This document shows, in pieces, positions 33,901 through 43,584 of a stretch of 64,000 bases of DNA. The notes below the pieces were generated by a model. The model was not told the DNA's origin, did not search any database, and saw only the letters and a program-made list of their open reading frames with translations. The DNA is from Bryoerythrophyllum caledonicum. Taxonomy: Eukaryota > Streptophyta > Bryopsida > Pottiales > Pottiaceae. The DNA lies in contig OZ020514.1 in NCBI GenBank assembly GCA_963971425.1, forward strand, positions 28,322,602 to 28,386,601, given 5' to 3'. Position 1 is the stretch's first letter, and every line of letters begins with the position of its first letter. A program made the translations under genes and the position numbers.

Positions 33901-34744
33901 GAGAATTTTCTCCACATAGAAGGTGCGATGCTGGTGTTTGCCCCTAACGTTCCTGGTATCCGAACAGACATCTTCTCATATGCTGCGGCCTATAATTTAA
34001 AATTGCAGCGAGAGTGGTGGGGAATCAACGACCTTCCGTTTTCCTCTCATACAAATCCAGGAGTTAAGGTTAGCTTTTCTATCCAACTCATGGTGTCTTC
34101 CCTCTTTTCCACAATTCATTATTGAAGAGCTCTATTTGTAATTCCATTTGTAGTTCATTCTCTAACTGCCTTTCTAAACTATTTCAGTGTCGTCGGTTTC
34201 GAATTCTTCTCTTCATCTACAACGCGATGGAAGGTAATCGCTTCTTGATTGCTATGGATGAAGATCTCGTGGAGTTTGGCATGGGGGTCTCAGAAACGGA
34301 CGTCCTCTTCAACTTTACTTCTTCTGAGTCTCAATCCATGAATGGTTCCGTTCCTTGGAGAGGTGCTCGTGAGAAAGACTCGGTCTTCCTCCAAATGCTC
34401 ATCGCGGCACTGACGAAGCGTGGAGATGTGGTCCTTGACACCATGGCGACAGTTGGTACATAGTGCTTCACCATGTTCGTATTCTCTATTTCAAATTCTA
34501 GTTTGATTGCCCATAACAATTGTTTTCTATCTCTAGGAAATTCAATTCGGGCTTGCACAACCATTGGTCGTCACATTCCAGCCCTTGAGGATGACTCCCT
34601 TGTCTTTGAAGCAATGTTCTCTCAGTTCAAGACTTCGGAGCAAGCCGTTCACGTCCAAGCTTCCACTTCAGCGGCTCCGGTTGCACCTGATATTGACGTG
34701 CCCATCCGTCAAGTCACTCGAAGAAACCGATTGAGTACGTACGT
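30960..34744 (+). pseudogene. ParB-like / N4-N6 DNA methyltransferase-like protein, copy B
   Basis: Seven exons with canonical GT-AG introns and matching phases: 30960-31579, 31655-31853, 32118-32537, 32624-33640, 33721-34068, 34188-34455, 34537-34734, about 1,023 codons, ending just into the next exon (34,825; the first codon after the junction reads TGA). N-terminus: acidic ATQDDATQDD repeat, then a ParB-like motif FFVWDSNHRLAAW (31,417-31,455). Middle: W-rich segment, then an Ala/Glu/Lys coiled coil (33,150-33,330). C-terminus: ADVKDGL (33,790-33,810) where N4/N6 methyltransferases have DPPY, MLVFAPN, PWRGAREK near 34,353-34,376, and motif I-like GDVVLDTMATVG (34,420-34,455 plus next exon) followed by RACTTIGRHIPALEDD. 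Only two in-frame TAG codons (31,395 and 33,853), so it is much less decayed than copy A. An alternative last-exon frame at 34,829-35,008 does not fit the phase. Role inferred, not proven. Confidence 0.65.
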
Positions 34745-35529
34745 TCTCATTTAATTTTCTTTTCATTTCGTTGAGCTGTTTTTATTTTTCTTCATATCCA
34801 TTGATCCATGTTTTTCTACTCCAGACTGATGGCTGCTGTCGTGCCACCGGTGAGAGACTTTGTCATGTCTCCATGGGATGAAGAAGTTGCAAATTTACAA
34901 GCAACCATATCATCACCAACTGGTTCTTCGCCAATTCTGCGTTTTGACAGACGTGTTCATAGATATATTGATGATGAGGCAGAAGTAGACTTCGACATTA
35001 TATCATGAACCTCCATTAATTCTACTTTCTCGCACATTTGAAGCCTCACTTCTCCTACTTTTGACTTACACTTTCTCTTCACTCCATGGGTTTAAACATT
35101 GAATACATTGCATTTTTTCTTTGTTGTCAATATTGTCTTTCCATGGTAAAGTCCTTCATTCTAAACCGTCTTTGTCATCTTCTCTATATCATTCCCAAAC
35201 CATTTTGTCAATTCAAAAGAGTTGTTGAATAACTCTTCTTGTGCACTCTGCTTACAACAGTCTACTTTGTCCTCTCTTTGGTTCTATCCATTGAAGAAAT
35301 GTTGGTTTCTAATGTAATATTTGCAAAATTGAACTCTTACTTTGATATTGTTTATATCTAATGATACCTTTGGTCACCTTAATTCACAAATGTAATTTTA
35401 CTTACTTTAAATTTGGAGTGCCTGTAACTTAAACCCATTATCTTCTTCTTATAAATAGAAAATTCAGATTTCATTTCAAATCCAACTTTATTCCCTTACT
35501 TTCATATATAGAACTGATTTTTTCTATTT
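34745..35529. other. 3' flank of copy B, AT-rich
   Basis: Contains a candidate extra exon (34,829-35,008, ending DEAEVDFDIIS) out of phase with exon 7, then AT-rich DNA without a gene. It may be 3' UTR. Confidence 0.4.
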
Positions 35530-35830
35530 AAAATTCAGCCACGGTCATAGGGTAATATAACCAATGTCAATTCTAAGCCCTACTCTAATTTCATTTGAAG
35601 TAGCAAACTAGTATGTCATGACAACATTTGAATCTCCAAATGTGGTCCACTTCCCACGGCTATAGGACCCTATCCTAAACATGGACTTCCAATTTTTCTT
35701 TCACTTTTATTTACAAGTTTTCTAAACTTTTACTTTTTCTATAGAATCTCATCTTTTTTGCGCTCTACGCTCGCAAAGCAAGGCTCGCCGCTCTCCGCTC
35801 GCGGCTCTAGGCTAGCAAAATAGCAATCCC
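35530..35830 (+). repeat. 3' flank block shared with copy A
   Basis: CCACGGTCATAGGG near 35,540 and CCACGGCTATAGG near 35,655, followed at 35,760-35,820 by GCTCGCAAAGC...GGCTCGCCGCTCTCCGCTCG...GGCTAGCAAAATAGC. This parallels the minus-strand order at 1,145-855 beyond copy A. It suggests a conserved end of a duplicated or mobile unit. Confidence 0.5.
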
Positions 35831-36084
35831 CGGCTACATGGAGATTGACGAAGAGATTGGCAACAAAGTTTCCTAAGGCGATTAAGGATGGGGCTCACAT
35901 TGCACCCCGCCTACCCTCTCTTAGTAACTTCTCTATTGGTTTATTGATGCAACAAGGGATTAAATCTTCAACTGGATGCGTACAGTTGTTGCAGCGGCAT
36001 CACGGTGGCGATTGTCTACGTAGTGTTGTTTGGTCTTAGTCGGATAGAGGGTCTCTTTATCCGCTAGGGGGGACACTTGAGGAT
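35831..36084. other. No gene recognised
   Basis: A 64-codon open frame (35,845-36,039) starts in the shared flank and has no known motif. Nothing else is visible before the repeat at 36,085. Confidence 0.4.
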
Positions 36085-36657
36085 GTACTACGTATACTTG
36101 TTTTAGTGTATGTATTTTTTGTTTATTTGATGTTGGTTGTGATTCTCGATCTGTTGTGTTTAGCGATCTTTGATTATACGACAGCTGTCAAGGGATGTGG
36201 CGTCGAGGACCACACCACCTCTCGTGGTGTTAGCGTAGGTTAGAATAGTCTAATCTACGTTAGTTTATGTTTAGGGACGTATGGCGGCGCACCACATTCA
36301 TCCGTGGATGACTTTCATCCACTTAGGGTTGTGTATGTGTGCGTATAGCGCCGCATCTGTCCTTGCCTTGATGTCTTTGTCAAGTCAAGCTTTGTGAGTG
36401 AGAGTGGAGAGTAGTGTTGAGAGTTGCTTGTAAGTGGCGGTTTAAGCCATTAGTAAAGTCTCATGCTTTCCATTTGTACTTCACACTCGTTGATTCACCC
36501 ATTGTGGTGTGCATGACGCTTGACTACTCTTGTGATATGCAACACTTTCCTTGAGAGTGTACTACGTATACTTGTTTTAGTGTATGTTTTTTGTTTATTT
36601 GATGTTGGTTGTGATCCTCGATCTGTTGTGTTGAGTGATCTTTGTTTACACGACAGA
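36085..36657 (+). repeat. 365-bp repeat copy 2 inside a ~100-bp direct repeat
   Basis: The 365-bp unit (36,185-36,549) matches 8,865-9,229. It is bracketed by direct repeats of about 100 bp beginning TACTACGTATACTTGTTTTA (36,087 and 36,560) and ending ACGACAG. The arrangement A-B-A implies a tandem unit of about 470 bp, here present as one and a partial copy. Confidence 0.8.
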
Positions 36658-37315
36658 TTGCACGCGCAGCATCTGGGGAAGCCACACAGACAGCTAATAT
36701 GCAGACCACGAGCACTCGTTGGCGGGAGAGGAGTATCGCCTAATCAAGACTACGAGGAAATCTTAACAAAACCAGGGCGGCCAGAAGACCCTCGGATCCG
36801 AGAGCTATCTCGGAGCAGCCAAACAAAAAAAAAGGCGGCCTACCTCAACAACTAAGGCTGGAGCTTGCTGGAACTTTGGAGGTGGACGCAGCTGGGAAGC
36901 ATAGCAAGTTGTGCTCAAGATTGTATGCGCAACATCCGGGAAGCCACACTGACAACTGAAAAGCAGAGCACGAGCGCTCCAAGGCGGGAGAGGAGCATCA
37001 GCTGATTAAGAGCAAGAGGAATTTTAAACAAATTCGGGGTGGTCCAACGGATCCTCGGATCCGAGGGTTATCCCGGAGCTGCCAAAAAAAGTAAAAAAAC
37101 GGCCCACCTCAAGAACCAAGGATGGAGCTTGCCAGAACTTCGAAGGTGGACGTAGCTGGGAAGCGCAACAAGTTGTGTTCAAGATCGCACGTGCAGCATC
37201 TGGGGAAGCGACACCAACAGCTGATATGCAGACCTCGAGTGCTCCAAGGCGGGAGCGGAGCATTAGCTGATCAAGAGCAGGAGGAAATCTAAACAAAATC
37301 GGGGTGGCTCTAGGG
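36658..37315 (+). repeat. Satellite, ~263-bp unit, about 2.5 copies
   Basis: Same satellite as at 5.6-8.9 kb. Repeat landmarks CTCAACAACTAAGG (36,845) and CTCAAGAACCAAGG (37,108) are 263 bp apart, with CCCTCGGATCCGAGAG-like palindromic cores. It follows the 365-bp repeat, whereas the first array precedes it. Confidence 0.85.
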
Positions 37316-37740
37316 TTCGAGGGTTATACTGGCGCTGCGAGAAAGGCGCGTAAGCAGCTTAATCAAACCCTAAATCCGGAGCTTCACGGAGCTAAACCAA
37401 AGAAGTGCTCGCTCTTGTAGGGTTCAGAAAGCCGCTTCCAAGCCCGCCACTAACACGGAATACGACAAAAAGAAAGGGAGAGAGAAACAAAAGAAAACAT
37501 GGTGGCTTGGGAAGAAAAAAAAAGTGGGTGGCCCAAGTGACCCTTGGATCCGACGATTATCCAAGAGTTGGGAGAAATTTGCATAGAAATATTTGACACG
37601 ATGGGAGACATAGAGTCTCTGGAATCATTGTTCAATGTGATGGATTTTGTGGAAAAGATGGTTGTTGCAAATCGTAGAGTAAGTATTCCTCCGGATAGCA
37701 CGTAGTTGTAGCTAAATTTATTCAAAGTATCTGCTCTTAA
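37316..37740. other. Mixed repeat remnants
   Basis: Holds a diverged satellite fragment (GGCCCAAGTGACCCTTGGATCC near 37,531) and then the gypsy 3'-end remnant (37,668-37,740) that matches 17,308-17,380. The remnant ends exactly where the hAT-type terminal repeat begins. Confidence 0.55.
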
Positions 37741-37935
37741 TAGGGTCGTTTACATAGACGGACAGGGGCTCAAAGACTGCGGACGGACGGTAAGTTGGAC
37801 GGATAGACAGGACGGACAACACTTTTTGGCGGACAGTTGCATGTAAAAAAAAATTACAAACCCTAAATCAAATTTACAACTTACCCCTTAATAAAACACG
37901 TGTGCCGACACGTTGGAACGCTTTCCACGTTACAT
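37741..37935 (+). repeat. hAT-type long terminal inverted repeat, left
   Basis: TAGGGTCGTTTACATAGACG continuing through GGACAGGGGC, CAACACTTTTTGGC and AAAACACGTGTG. It is the reverse complement of 60,340-60,523, where the outer end reads CAGGGTTGTCTAC, typical of hAT termini. Similarity extends about 185-195 bp with small indels. The adjacent 8 bp (GCTCTTAA or nearby) do not match those beyond the right-hand copy, so the two ends may come from different insertions. Confidence 0.7.
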
Positions 37936-39254
37936 CATAGGGCCAGACGCGCACCATTGGGCCGCGCACGTACCTAGAAGGGTCGTGCGCGTACCTAGGA
38001 GGGCTGCGCGCGCACCTAGTGGGGCTGTGCGCGTACCTAGCAGTGCCGCGCGCATACCTAGCAGGGTCGTGCGCATACACGATTTTTTTTTTAATAAATT
38101 AAAAAATAATAATAATAATAATTTAATATGCGCCCAGCCCTTGTAAGCATACGTCCAACCTTTTGGATCAGGCGCGTACGTACAAGGGCTGGGCGCCTAC
38201 AAACAAGGGTTGCGCACGTACGAACAAGGGCCGCGCGCGTACGAAAAAGGGCTGTGCGCATACGCCAAAATTTTAAAAAATTAAAAAAAATTAAAAAATC
38301 TATTTTAGAATGCGCCCAGCCCTTGTAAGCATGCGCCCAACCTTTTGGATTGGGCGCATACGTACAAGGACTAGGCGCATCCGCGGAAAAATTAATTTTA
38401 ATTTTTTTTTTTTTTTTGGGCGGACGTACCTAGCCCTTGTTCATACGCGCCCAGCCCTTGTATGTACGCGTCCGATCCAAAAGGTCGGCGCATGCCTACA
38501 AGGACCAGGGTTGTTCGGCCATCCGTCCGTCCGGTAGTGTCTGTCTGTCCGGCTGTCCGTCCGGTAGAGGTTGATGTCCGTCCGATAAGAGACAACCCAG
38601 GTTTGACCATGACTCGAGGTTAATCAATTTACCCACTGCCACAAAGGCGACTACGTGGCTGACACGTCGTCAACAGGGTCGCGCACGAGCAGACAAGGGG
38701 GCGGGCGCGTACGGAGATGGGTCGGGCGCATACTGAAGGGGCCGGGCGCGTGTGGAGATGGGCCAGGCGCGCACTAAATTTCTTCTGTATGCACTGATTT
38801 TGCAAGGTTGTTCGGCCGTCCGTCCGTTCGGTAGTGTCCGTCCGTCAGGCTGTTCGTCCAGTAGAGGCTACTGTACGTCCGATAAAAGTCAACCCTGGTT
38901 TGACCATGACTCGAGGTAAATCAATTTACCCACTGCCACAAAGGCGACTACGTGACTATCACGTCGTCAACAGGGTCGCACGCGTGCAGACAACAGGGCG
39001 GGTGCATGAAGGGGGCGGGCGCATACGGAGATGGGCCGGGAGCATACTGAAAGAGCCGGGCGCGTGCGGAGATGGGCCAGGCGCGCACTAAAGGGACCAG
39101 GCGCATACAGGGGAGGACAGGACGCGTACCGTCTTGGGCCGAGCGCATACAGAGGTGAATCGGGCGCGTACCGTGAAGGGCCGGGCGCGTGCGGGGAGGA
39201 CCGCGCGCGTACCGCAAAGGGCCGAGCGCATACTTGGAAGAGCTGGCGCGTCCC
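37936..39254. repeat. GC-rich arrays of ~20-bp GCGCGTACxxAG.GGGC units
   Basis: Irregular tandem units built from GCGCGTACCTAGCAGGG, GGGCTGGGCGC and similar words, separated by AT tracts (poly-T near 38,082 and 38,402). Similar arrays occur at 40.55, 43.29, 60.03, 60.58 and 63.0-64.0 kb. They lie just inside hAT-type terminal repeats, where hAT transposases bind subterminal motifs, so they may be binding arrays; that is inference. Peptides predicted here are repeat artefacts. Confidence 0.75.
38511..38995 (+). repeat. Direct repeat, two copies offset by 297 bp
   Basis: TTGTTCGGCC at 38,511 and 38,808 begins two copies of about 190 bp: CCGTCCGTCCGGTAG-rich DNA, then TTTGACCATGACTCGAGGT, CCCACTGCCACAAAGGCGAC and CACGTCGTCAACAGGGTCGC. 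The first ~90 bp lies between AGGGTTGT and ACAACCC, like a very short inverted-terminus element. Confidence 0.75.
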
Positions 39255-39454
39255 NNNNNNNNNNNNNNNNNNNNNNNNNNNNNNNNNNNNNNNNNNNNNN
39301 NNNNNNNNNNNNNNNNNNNNNNNNNNNNNNNNNNNNNNNNNNNNNNNNNNNNNNNNNNNNNNNNNNNNNNNNNNNNNNNNNNNNNNNNNNNNNNNNNNNN
39401 NNNNNNNNNNNNNNNNNNNNNNNNNNNNNNNNNNNNNNNNNNNNNNNNNNNNNN
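39255..39454. other. Assembly gap (200 N)
   Basis: Exactly 200 N, a conventional placeholder of unknown true length. Any frame drawn across it is meaningless. Confidence 0.99.
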
Positions 39455-39473
39455 GTGGGACCACGCAGAGGCT

Positions 39474-40337
39474 ATGTCTTCTCATGCCCTTCAACCAAGC
39501 AGAAACGTGGCACCACGCAAATTATGGCCAACACCAGCAAGCTTCACGCAAAATGAAGATGCTTGCCCGGTTTGTTTAAATCCTTTCAGGTCAGAAGGTG
39601 CATATGCTCTTGGCACGTGTTGGTGTTTATACCATCCGATGTGTCTTCTAGGTGGTATCTTGACACGTAGGTTTTGCGCAAAGTGTAGAACACCATTTCA
39701 TAAGCGCTTGTATGAATTGTTTGGCCTCACCACCTACATGCCACCTAGTTGGGAGTTGAACCCGGAGAATGCGCTTGGGGATGCCTATGCTCAAAAGTGG
39801 GGAGAAGATTTGGTGTGGAATTGGCGTGCGCAGTGCCACCAACTACATAAGTCCAGTGTAAGCAGACAATTTGGTTGGGAAAATGACCACGAAGAAATTT
39901 TACGAGTGGCCAACAAGCTCATACCGGGAACCACCACGGACCATGTTGGTAAACAAAACTTCTTCTACCAAGTCATGGGCGGATATTGGGATGCTAAGCG
40001 GAAGCTATTTCAATTCTGGCGACGTCCAAATGGGAAACTGTGGAATCACCAGAGACGTGTGGTGCCAGAATTGGGAGAGGCCATTGATCTTGACCTTTGC
40101 AATGCGTTGCAATGGGAAGAATCGCAATGGAAGGAAACTTGGAAGGAGGAAGCTATTGACTTCCTTCTTGAGGAACATAGTCCGGAGACTATGAAGACTC
40201 TCAAAGCACTTCGGAACTCCGAAATGTTAAGTGCTCTGGTAAACGCGGATGGGCCTCACCCGAGGACGCGAGCGGCTCGTAAATTGCTGGATGATGGGGC
40301 CTCAGGAAGTTGTGAACCAAGTGGAGCCGATGCGTGA
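39474..40337 (+). CDS. RING-like zinc-finger protein, 287 residues
   Basis: Uninterrupted frame from ATG 39,474 to TGA 40,335-40,337. Residues about 28-70 form a RING-like finger: CPVC, then CWCLYHPMC, then CAKC, i.e. C-x2-C...C-x-C-x2-H-x2-C...C-x2-C, with Cys where RING-H2 has His. The rest is Trp-rich and charged (NWRAQCHQLHK, QFWRRPNGKLWNHQRR), without a known domain. The frame is open upstream into the N gap, so an earlier start is possible. It lies between GC arrays within the hAT-flanked region, so it may be an accessory gene of that element. A RING-like finger of similar spacing occurs in the SET protein at 55.7 kb. E3 ubiquitin ligase activity is possible but unproven. Confidence 0.7.
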   Translation: MSSHALQPSRNVAPRKLWPTPASFTQNEDACPVCLNPFRSEGAYALGTCWCLYHPMCLLGGILTRRFCAKCRTPFHKRLYELFGLTTYMPPSWELNPENALGDAYAQKWGEDLVWNWRAQCHQLHKSSVSRQFGWENDHEEILRVANKLIPGTTTDHVGKQNFFYQVMGGYWDAKRKLFQFWRRPNGKLWNHQRRVVPELGEAIDLDLCNALQWEESQWKETWKEEAIDFLLEEHSPETMKTLKALRNSEMLSALVNADGPHPRTRAARKLLDDGASGSCEPSGADA

Positions 40338-40544
40338 TGAAGTGGAGTATAGGCAAATAGAATACAAGATGAAAGCGTAACATTTGTAACCATTTTGTAT
40401 GTTGCGAAATTTGCATATGCAATATAAATATAAGGACATCTTTAAAGCATTGACCCATTTCTTGCATCTCCTTTGACACATTACAATTAGTTTGTAACAT
40501 TTAAGATAATCCAAATTGCAAGAACTGAACTTTCCATTGTCCTT

Positions 40545-40720
40545 GTTCGCGAGCGCCCGGCCCCACAGCGCACGCCCCCGGCCTCAGAGCGCACGCGCTC
40601 GGTCTCCATTCGCGCGCGCCCTGCCATTGTCCGTGCCCGCCCGGCTCCAAAGCGCGCGCCTGGCCACTTTGTTGGTACGCGCGAGACCATGATTGGTTCG
40701 CGCAAGACCGTCCCATCTCC
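40545..40720. repeat. GC-rich array
   Basis: Units of the CGCGCCCGGCCCC type (GCGAGCGCCCGGCCCC, GCGCACGCCCCCGGCC and so on). It lies upstream of the gene at 41.0 kb, and a matching short array lies after the paralogue at 43.29 kb. Confidence 0.7.
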
Positions 40721-40853
40721 TACACGCGCGGCCTACGGGGGGCATGCCCGCCTCGCTATAAGTTTGGAAATCGTGGCACGATGGGCCCACTTCCCAGACG
40801 CTTTGGCCTGCAACAACCACATGACGGCTGCTTGCTATTGGAAAGTGGGTCCT

Positions 40854-40988
40854 GGTGTCTATTGACATCCTTTTACTTCCGGTGTCTATTGACATCCTTT
40901 TACTTCCGGTGTCTATTGACATCCTTTTACTTCCGGTGTCTATTGACATCCTTTTACTTCCGGTGTCTATTGACACCCTTTTACTCTC
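40854..40988 (+). repeat. 27-bp tandem repeat, five copies
   Basis: GGTGTCTATTGACATCCTTT plus TACTTCC, four exact copies and a fifth with three changes. It has no spacers, so it is not CRISPR-like. The 27-bp length gives nine-residue peptide repeats on both strands, but no gene model needs them. It lies just upstream of ATG 41,015. Confidence 0.95.
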
Positions 40989-41014
40989 GGTGCCCCTTCA
41001 CCCTAGTTTCAAGC

Positions 41015-41968
41015 ATGGACTCAAGTGGGCCTTCTGAGATTCGGGCTTCCGAGAAGAAAATGAAGAAACAAGAGCGTGATGCGGGATGAGTACGCAACCA
41101 CAAGAAGAAGAAACGCATTCATATATTCATCGATGGTGAGCTGAAGGCATTTCAAGGCTGGGGAGATGTACCAAACCCGTGGACATTTACATCGTGTGCA
41201 GAGTACATTGCCTCGTGTCATTTGGAACGAATGTGGCCGCATTCGCGGTATTCGCAACTTCGGAAATACCATAAGGGTAATTTAAATTACTGCACCAATG
41301 AAGTATTCAAAGAACGATGCATTCAAGCGTACCAGCACATCTACAACACTGCAAAGGTTCACCAGAACGAGGTGAATCTATCCATTTTACGTATGGTGTA
41401 TGCTGAAATTATACTCGGAATAGTAGTCGATTGGAGGACGATGGAAATACAACCAAACTCCAAGATGACACCAGTATCCACGGCGTCACTACCAATAGAG
41501 CGCAAGTTTCCGGGCGAAGCTCTAGGAAAAAAGGCCAAGGAGGTTGAAGTTCCAAACGAGGAAGTCGTGTGGTCTGACACTTCCAGTGACGACTCGGACT
41601 CTGGGTGAGACGCAACTTTTTGCAAGGAGATTGAAGGCATTATTCAATGCCACTGGCTACATTCTGCCCTCCAAGAAATACCGACAATTGGAGAAGGTTC
41701 CGGCAAGGAAGAAGATCCAACTGAGATGGACGCGGTTGCATATGAGAACATCAATGAAAACCTAGAGTCTTCTTATGATGTTCCAATTGGACGAGAGGCT
41801 CATCTTCAACTACTTGCTAAATATCAGCAGAGTTTACAAGAAAACAAGAATTTGGTAGAAGAAGCCAACCGCAACAAAGAAGAACTTCAAAAATTACGCA
41901 TTGTACTCCAAGAAAAGGACAATCAAATCCAGGAATACGCGAAGTTGGTGTTTACTTTAAAGTCGTAG
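41015..41968 (+). pseudogene. Unrecognised protein with C-terminal coiled coil
   Basis: One continuous frame of about 317 codons from ATG 41,015 to TAG 41,966, broken only by two TGA codons (41,087 and 41,606), each readable as a former CGA. Visible features: a basic NHKKKKRIHIF stretch, NPWTFTSCAEYIA, a conserved core ILRMVYAEIILG...DWRTMEIQ, a Ser/Asp-rich WSDTSSDDSDSG, and a heptad-like C-terminus rich in Gln, Leu and Lys (NKEELQKLRIVLQEKDNQIQ). No known family. A diverged partial copy lies at 42,712-43,275. It sits between the RING-like gene and the hAT transposase, so it may be an accessory gene of that element. If the TGA codons are sequencing errors it could be intact. Confidence 0.55.
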
Positions 41969-42711
41969 AATTTGATAGCAATGGAAGTAGTGCCATGAAT
42001 GATAAATGGGCAATTTTGTAACATTTTGAAATCATAGACCTTGTGAATTTTGTAAATTGCACTTCATTTGTAAATGGCTTTAGTTCAAAACAATATTGTT
42101 TATCTCTGACATTAATCAAGTTTGTATGGTTCAGCATGTTTTTTAATTTATACAATGTAATAAAGTGAATGTTCTATACAGTCTTGTATACGTTTAAGTT
42201 ATATATTTGATGAATGTGTTATGATCTTCCATGATTGTACAACTTCATGCACCCTAGTCAGTAAATTAAATTCACTTTTGTCTAATATTTGATAACCGAC
42301 TACAATAGTCTATAGTATCATTGAGAATTTTTTTGTAGTGGATATTATATCATATGTTGAAGAATAAAACTTAAATTTTTGTCTCAAACATGTAAATCAT
42401 AAGACTAAACAATAAAATCATGTTACTTTCTTGCATAATAAGTGATTTGGGATGTAACAAAATCCCCAATATTAATGCAACATTATTATTCTTGGTTGAA
42501 TTATATGTAACTAATTGCAACGGCCTTCCATATGATAAGAAATGGCATTCTACCATACAAATTATCCATATTATATCTTAATATGAGTATAAGTTTGCCA
42601 TACAAATCATTTCCCATGCTAATTGAAGGTACTAGCTCTCCCCAAAAAAATTGAAAAATCATTAAGTAAGTATAAGTATTGTGTGCCTAAGTAAGTATAG
42701 GTATTGTATAA
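41969..42711. other. AT-rich spacer
   Basis: No coding evidence. Short repeats of GTAAGTATAGGTATTGT occur near 42,665-42,715. Confidence 0.5.
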
Positions 42712-43275
42712 GTGAGTATAAATATTTCAATTTTACGGATGGTTTACGCGGAGGTGGTACTTGGCGTACTGGTTGATTGGAGGACAATGGAAATCCAAAC
42801 ACACTCCAAGATGGTGCCAGTCATTGGATTAACAATACCGTTTGTGCGGAAGTTTCCAGGAGAAGGTCTCGGGAAAACCATGGAGGTTGAACATTCGAAT
42901 CAAAAAATTGAGTGGTCCGCGTCTTCATCTGACGACTCGGATACTAGATGTCATCAGTCTGTGTGTAGGCAACAAGAATTGTCCATCATATCAGGCTTGA
43001 ACCCTAAACCGTCAGTTTCACAACAAGCCGGAGATTCCACGAAGACGGATGCGGTACCTGAGGAGGGCGTGGATAATAAAAAAAAATCTACGGAGGATGA
43101 CTGGGTGAGTCGTGACGATTATCTTCGAGTTGTGAAGCGACTAAATGAAAGATTGAACGTAATTGAGGATCTAGGATGAGATCTCGATGAGAAGGATAAT
43201 GAAGTTGCGAAATGTCTTGAAGAAATTCAAGACTTGAAGGTACAAGTTTGGGAGAAAGACAATCTTCTTTCATTT
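42712..43275 (+). pseudogene. Partial paralogue of the 41.0-kb gene
   Basis: Carries the conserved core ISILRMVYAEVVLGVLVDW and continues with KFPGEGLGK and a Ser/Asp block WSASSSDDSD, parallel to 41,380-41,608. The C-terminus has RLNERLNVIEDL, a TGA at 43,177, then further coiled coil (KDNEVAKCLEEIQDLK). The first ~120 codons of the other copy are missing. Probably a segmental duplication about 1.35 kb away. Confidence 0.55.
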
Positions 43276-43284
43276 TTTACTGGC

Positions 43285-43371
43285 TTTAGCGTACGTGCAC
43301 GGCCCCACAGCGTGCGCTTTCAGCTGGAAGCGTGCGCGTTCGGCCCCCCTTGTGCGCGCCCGGCCCCAGAT
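43285..43371. repeat. Short GC-rich array
   Basis: About four units of the GTGCACGGCCCCACAGCGTG / GTGCGCGCCCGGCCCC type, immediately before the hAT transposase start region. Confidence 0.65.
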
Positions 43372-43584
43372 GCTCCTGCTCTAGCACTATATAAGAACCA
43401 TATGCGATGTGCTTGACTCACCTCACATCCTTGGCTTTGTGTCCTGGAACTCCTTATTGGGCTCCTTGCATGAATCTACAAGTTTGTGAGTGACCTTTGG
43501 GTCCACATTTTCTATGCATACACAATTTCCTATTACTTTTGGCGGATTCTCTTTCGCACAACATTGCGCGCCAATTTTATTGTG

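Noticed and set aside
8866..36544. 365-bp repeats as the LTR pair of one giant element
   Set aside because: No target duplication, they flank unrelated nested elements, and one copy is part of an A-B-A tandem arrangement.
39031..39579. Long open frames running through the N gap
   Set aside because: The 200 N residues give no sequence; only the part after 39,474 is supported.
40584..40976. Minus-strand protein with nine-residue repeats (MSIDTGSKR)
   Set aside because: It is the translation of the 27-bp tandem repeat; both strands give repeats and there is no other coding evidence.
40854..40988. CRISPR-like array
   Set aside because: The 27-bp copies are directly adjacent with no spacers, and the DNA is eukaryotic.
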